Of a stretch of 64,000 bases of DNA, positions 60,662 to 64,000 are shown piece after piece. Within the stretch, counting starts at the first letter, position 1. Every line of letters starts with the position of its first letter. The position numbers and the translations under genes are program-made. Under the pieces are notes generated by a model. It saw only the letters and a list, made by a program, of their open reading frames with translations. It ran no database searches and was not told where the DNA came from. The stretch comes from Pasteurella sp049941595 (lineage in GTDB: Bacteria; Pseudomonadota; Gammaproteobacteria; Enterobacterales; Pasteurellaceae), in assembly GCA_049941595.1 (NCBI GenBank), contig JBNFNA010000007.1:62001-126000 (forward strand). The letters run 5' to 3'.

Positions 60662-61483
60662 TTATTTACCACGACGACGTACGATGAATTTATCAGTACG
60701 TTTGTTATGGCGAGTTTTCTTACCTTTAGTTTGAACGCCCCAAGGTGTGACTGGGTGTTTACCAAAGTTACGACCTTCACCACCACCGTGCGGGTGATCT
60801 ACTGGGTTCATTGCTGTACCACGAACTGTTGGGCGAACGCCTCTCCAGCGGTTAGCACCTGCTTTACCCAATACGCGAAGCATGTGTTCTGAGTTACCAA
60901 CTTCACCGATGGTCGCTGTACACTCAGATAATACTTTACGCATTTCGCCTGAACGAAGACGTAAAGTTACATAGTTACCTTCACGAGCGATAATTTGTAC
61001 ATAAGCACCAGCTGAACGAGCGATTTGACCGCCTTTACCTGGTTTTAATTCAACGTTATGTACTGTTGAACCAACTGGGATATTACGCATTGGTAATGAG
61101 TTACCAACTTTAATAGGCGCATTTGCACCAGATTGGATTGTATCGCCTGCAGATAGACCTTTAGGTGCTAAGATATAACGGCGTTCACCATCTTTATAAA
61201 GCACTAAAGCGATATTTGCAGAACGGTTAGGGTCATATTCAAGACGCTCAACAACCGCTGGAATATCTAACTTGTTACGTTTGAAATCGATTAAACGGTA
61301 ATGTTGTTTATGACCACCACCAATATGGCGAGTAGTAATACGTCCGAAATTGTTACGACCACCAGTTTTAGATTTAGTATCTAAAAGTGGAGCGTAAGGT
61401 TTACCCTTGTGTAATTCAGGGTTCACGATTTTAACAACGTGACGACGACCAGCGGAGGTCGGCTTACATTTAACGATAGCCAT
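60662..61483 (-). CDS. rplB: Ribosomal protein L2
   Basis: 273 aa, needed for subunit joining and peptidyl transfer. The conserved GVRPTVRGTAMNPVDHPHGG motif with the key His is intact. Confidence 0.98.
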   Translation of the reverse strand: MAIVKCKPTSAGRRHVVKIVNPELHKGKPYAPLLDTKSKTGGRNNFGRITTRHIGGGHKQHYRLIDFKRNKLDIPAVVERLEYDPNRSANIALVLYKDGERRYILAPKGLSAGDTIQSGANAPIKVGNSLPMRNIPVGSTVHNVELKPGKGGQIARSAGAYVQIIAREGNYVTLRLRSGEMRKVLSECTATIGEVGNSEHMLRVLGKAGANRWRGVRPTVRGTAMNPVDHPHGGGEGRNFGKHPVTPWGVQTKGKKTRHNKRTDKFIVRRRGK

Positions 61484-61502
61484 TATCTTCTACTCCTCCG
61501 AA

Positions 61503-61805
61503 TTACTCTGCACCTTCAACGAAGTCAAGTGATTGACCTTCTTGAAGAGTTACATAAGCTTTTTTCCAGTCACTGCGACGTCCCATTCTTGCACCGTGAC
61601 GTTTAGTTTTACCTTTAACTACAACGGTACGAACAGAATCCACTTTCACTTCAAATAATTGCTCAACTGCGTTAGCAATTTCAACTTTATTTGCATCTAA
61701 AGCTACTTTGAAAACGATAGTGTTAGACTTCTCAGCGTTATTTGTTGCTTTTTCAGAGACATGTGGTGCTTTTAACACTTTTAGCAAACGTTCTTGTTGA
61801 ATCAT
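61503..61805 (-). CDS. rplW: Ribosomal protein L23
   Basis: 100 aa, docking site for trigger factor and SRP at the tunnel exit. LKAPHVSEKATNNAEKSNT and KTKRHGARMGRRSDWKKAYV are typical. Start overlaps rplD by 4 bp. Confidence 0.98.
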   Translation of the reverse strand: MIQQERLLKVLKAPHVSEKATNNAEKSNTIVFKVALDANKVEIANAVEQLFEVKVDSVRTVVVKGKTKRHGARMGRRSDWKKAYVTLQEGQSLDFVEGAE

Positions 61806-62404
61806 GCTAACATCTCCTCAATTTGTTTCACAGCATCTACAGTTACAACAACTTTATCGAATGCGATTAAGCTTACTGGATCAATACCTTGAACATCACG
61901 TACATCTACTTTGTAAAGGTTACGTGCTGCTAAGAATAGATTTTCATCTAAGCTTGCTGTGATAATTAACACATCTTCAAGTGCTAATTCTTTTAATTTT
62001 TGTACTAAAACTTTCGTTTTTGGTGCTTCAACTTCGAACTTATCAACAACCACTAAACGGTCTTGACGAACAAGTTCAGAAAGAATGCTCTTGATTGCAC
62101 CACGGTACATTTTCTTATTCACTTTTTGGCTGTGATCTTGTGGTTTCGCTGCGAAAGTTACACCACCTGAACGCCAGATTGGTGACTTGATATCACCTGA
62201 ACGAGCGCGACCTGTACCTTTTTGACGCCAAGGTTTTTTACCTGAACCAGACACTTCAGCACGAGTTTTTTGTGCACGAGAACCTTGACGAGCACCTGCT
62301 GCATAAGCAACAACAACTTGGTGAATCAATGCTTCGTTGAACTCACGTCCGAAGGTAGTTTCAGAAACAGTTAGTGCGTTTGCACCTACAACTTGTAATT
62401 CCAT
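61802..62404 (-). CDS. rplD: Ribosomal protein L4
   Basis: 200 aa. In gamma-proteobacteria L4 also represses the S10 operon by acting on its leader. The tunnel loop (KKPWRQKGTGRARSGDIKSP) is intact. Confidence 0.98.
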   Translation of the reverse strand: MELQVVGANALTVSETTFGREFNEALIHQVVVAYAAGARQGSRAQKTRAEVSGSGKKPWRQKGTGRARSGDIKSPIWRSGGVTFAAKPQDHSQKVNKKMYRGAIKSILSELVRQDRLVVVDKFEVEAPKTKVLVQKLKELALEDVLIITASLDENLFLAARNLYKVDVRDVQGIDPVSLIAFDKVVVTVDAVKQIEEMLA

Positions 62405-62418
62405 CTCTATCTCCTGAC

Positions 62419-63048
62419 TTATGCTTTAACTGCTGGTTTAACGATAACATCACCATTAGTTGCGCCTGGAACAGCACCTTTAACTAATAGTAATTTACGT
62501 TCAGCATCAACACGAACAACTTCTAGTGATTGAACGGTTACACGCTCAGCACCTAAGTGTCCTGCCATTTTTTTGCCTTTAAACACACGGCCTGGAGTTT
62601 GGTTTTGACCAATAGAACCAAGCACACGATGTGATAAAGAGTTACCGTGTGTAGCATCTTGGGTACGGAAGTTCCAGCGTTTAACACCGCCAGCAAAACC
62701 TTTACCTTTAGAAGTACCAGTAACATCAACTTTTTTAACATCAGCGAAGATGTCAACATTAATTTCTTGACCTAAAGTGAATTCTTCACCTTCAGTAGTA
62801 CGAAATTCCCATAAACCGCGACCAGCTTCAACACCTGCTTTCACGAAATGACCAGCTTCTGGCTTAGTTACACGACTTGCTTTTTTAGAGCCAGTAGTAA
62901 CTTGAATTGCAGAATAGCCATCTGTTTCTACAGTTTTAACTTGAGTAACACGGTTGGCTTCGATTTCGATAACGGTAACTGGAATTGAAACGCCATCTTC
63001 ATTGAAGATACGAGTCATACCAACTTTACGACCGACTAAACCAATCAT
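62419..63048 (-). CDS. rplC: Ribosomal protein L3
   Basis: 209 aa. The GSIGQNQTPGRVFKGKKMAG loop near the peptidyl-transferase centre includes the glutamine methylated by PrmB. MIGLVGRKVGMTRIFNEDG starts the protein. Confidence 0.98.
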   Translation of the reverse strand: MIGLVGRKVGMTRIFNEDGVSIPVTVIEIEANRVTQVKTVETDGYSAIQVTTGSKKASRVTKPEAGHFVKAGVEAGRGLWEFRTTEGEEFTLGQEINVDIFADVKKVDVTGTSKGKGFAGGVKRWNFRTQDATHGNSLSHRVLGSIGQNQTPGRVFKGKKMAGHLGAERVTVQSLEVVRVDAERKLLLVKGAVPGATNGDVIVKPAVKA

Positions 63049-63064
63049 TGTAATAACCTCTTAA

Positions 63065-63376
63065 TTAACCTAGGCTAATCTGCACGTCAACGCCGGCAGC
63101 TAGATCTAAACGCATTAATGCATCAACAGTTTTTTCTGTTGGCTCAACAATATCAACCAAACGTTTGTGAGTACGGATTTCGTATTGATCACGCGCGTCT
63201 TTGTTCACGTGTGGAGAAATCAACACAGTGAAACGCTCTTTACGAGTTGGTAACGGAATTGGACCACGAACTTGTGCACCAGTACGTTTAGCTGTTTCTA
63301 CGATCTCCGCAGTAGACTGATCGATCAAACGGTGATCGAATGCTTTCAAGCGGATACGGATTCTTTGGTTCTGCAT
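63065..63376 (-). CDS. rpsJ: Ribosomal protein S10 (NusE)
   Basis: 103 aa, 30S head protein and, with NusB, an antitermination factor. [20 protein letters not shown] and [20 protein letters not shown] are typical. First gene of the eleven-gene S10 operon. Confidence 0.98.
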
Positions 63377-63600
63377 TAGACCAGAGCTCCAATCAAAATT
63401 TAGCTAATAAAAAACTAACACCAACACTTTTCTTACTTCTAAAAACGAAAAGGGGTGCAAGTTGACCTGTTTATAGTTTCCCAATCGGAAACATTTTACG
63501 TATTACCTATCGTAATACTCGTTTAATAAATGATTACATTAAACGGCTCTCATTAAGAAAGCCCGCGAATTGTACTGAAATCGACCGCACTTTGCAAGTG
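63377..63600 (-). promoter_or_regulatory. S10 operon promoter and long leader
   Basis: On the minus strand TTGCAA (63592-63597) and TACAAT (63569-63574) with an ideal 17-bp spacer. An uptake sequence core (63583-63593) fills the spacer. The leader of about 190 nt includes a GTTTCC-GATT-GGGAAAC stem and other hairpins, as expected for L4-mediated control. Confidence 0.75.
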
Positions 63601-63712
63601 TTTTTCGCGATTAAATCGAAGAAATCCTTATCTTTACTGATTGATGAATATTTAGCTCATTTTGATTTTGCGTTATAATTTAGCCTTCTCTTCCTCATCA
63701 ATTCAAAAAGTT

Positions 63713-64000
63713 ATGTTATCGCTAACTCAATTTAATACAAAAGTGCGGTATGTTTTACATAAGAAATTGCGCCAAACACATCGTATTTCTCGTAAAAGTT
63801 TAGAATTTGCCGCCCTACTCACCGGCGCTGCGCTCGTTGCGCTTTTTTCTCTCGGTTTTGCTAAATTAGCCGATCTTGGCTTAGAGTGGAATGCTCACTG
63901 GACGGCCCAATATCCTTTAGCCGCTTGGATAGTGTTACCTCTTGGTTTAGCCGTATTAGCTTGGTTTACCGCAAAATACACGCCTTATGTGGCAGGCAGT
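63713..64000 (+). CDS. ClC-family chloride channel/antiporter (partial, 3' end off the window)
   Basis: First 96 codons only. A basic N-terminus (VRYVLHKKLRQTHRISRKSLEF) leads into two membrane helices (LLTGAALVALFSLGF and AAWIVLPLGLAVLAWF). The visible end TPYVAGS is the start of the ClC selectivity motif, which normally continues GSGIP. An extended -10 (TATAAT at 63674-63679) lies upstream. Family likely, but exact type cannot be seen from this fragment. Confidence 0.8.
   Translation, partial: MLSLTQFNTKVRYVLHKKLRQTHRISRKSLEFAALLTGAALVALFSLGFAKLADLGLEWNAHWTAQYPLAAWIVLPLGLAVLAWFTAKYTPYVAGS

Noticed and set aside
63603..63626. TTTTTCGCGATTAAATCGAAG as a competence (CRP-S) site
   Set aside because: It lacks the TGCGA-N6-TCGCA core and lies upstream of ribosomal genes, which are not competence genes.

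Overview
The window comes from a Pasteurellaceae chromosome, most like Haemophilus (for example H. parainfluenzae or a relative) or Aggregatibacter. The main evidence is the many Haemophilus-type DNA uptake sequences (core AAGTGCGGT, either orientation). Gene content agrees: an rpoE-rseA-rseB-rseC operon, a TorYZ-type reductase, the NAD-salvage regulator NadR, atoDAEB, and selA/selB/selC. The species cannot be fixed from the sequence alone.

Layout. 1-3220: a torE-torY-torZ respiratory operon (torZ runs off the left edge) behind a good FNR-type site. 3381-5387: a BCCT choline/betaine carrier. 5671-10699: sdhE, the sigma-E operon, mobB and an MFS exporter. 10751-12825: periplasmic asparaginase and a TbpB-like surface lipoprotein. 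About 13003-23407: a 10.4-kb integrated element in the 3' end of the selenocysteine tRNA gene selC. 23387-28143: selC, selA and selB with a nucleoside hydrolase between selA and selB. 28233-32113: pepD, gpt, proS. 32376-32909: a remnant of flavohaemoprotein hmp. 32987-38667: polyamine genes speB and speA, an FAD amine oxidase and a PotD-like binding protein. 38740-46057: a LysR regulator divergent from a short-chain fatty acid / ketone body module. 46128-49415: ribB with an FMN riboswitch, ubiK, nadR and a phosphoesterase. 49643-63376: the S10, spc and alpha ribosomal operons in canonical order. 63713-64000: the start of a ClC chloride channel gene.

The most interesting part is the element in selC. 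It has a P4-type tyrosine integrase, an AlpA-like regulator, a Rha-family protein, an Ash/Icd-like protein, a DUF927-type ATPase as probable replication protein and several small unknown genes, but no capsid, tail or terminase genes. That is the make-up of a phage satellite (P4-like or phage-inducible chromosomal island). Its non-coding DNA is unusually well organised. There is a core repeat at both ends and paired TAGTACTA sites 12 bp apart at both ends. Two matched iteron clusters lie about 8 kb apart, each with four iterons at exactly 21-bp spacing and an inverted pair 9 bp apart, and they differ in one base (TAGGACCA on the left, TAGGACAA on the right). This recalls the ori/crr pair of P4. 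The region before the Icd-like gene has palindromes and stem-loops compatible with a P1/P4 C4-type antisense RNA switch. The element carries uptake sequences of its own, so it has probably long resided in this family.

The chromosomal flanks are mostly ordinary but informative. The ketone-body module (GntP-family permease, 3-hydroxybutyrate dehydrogenase, AtoDA, AtoB) could take 3-hydroxybutyrate to acetyl-CoA. SpeA and SpeB could take arginine to putrescine. NadR and UbiK reflect NAD salvage and quinone synthesis. Uptake sequences have been put to use as terminator stems, and one lies in the -35/-10 spacer of the S10 promoter.
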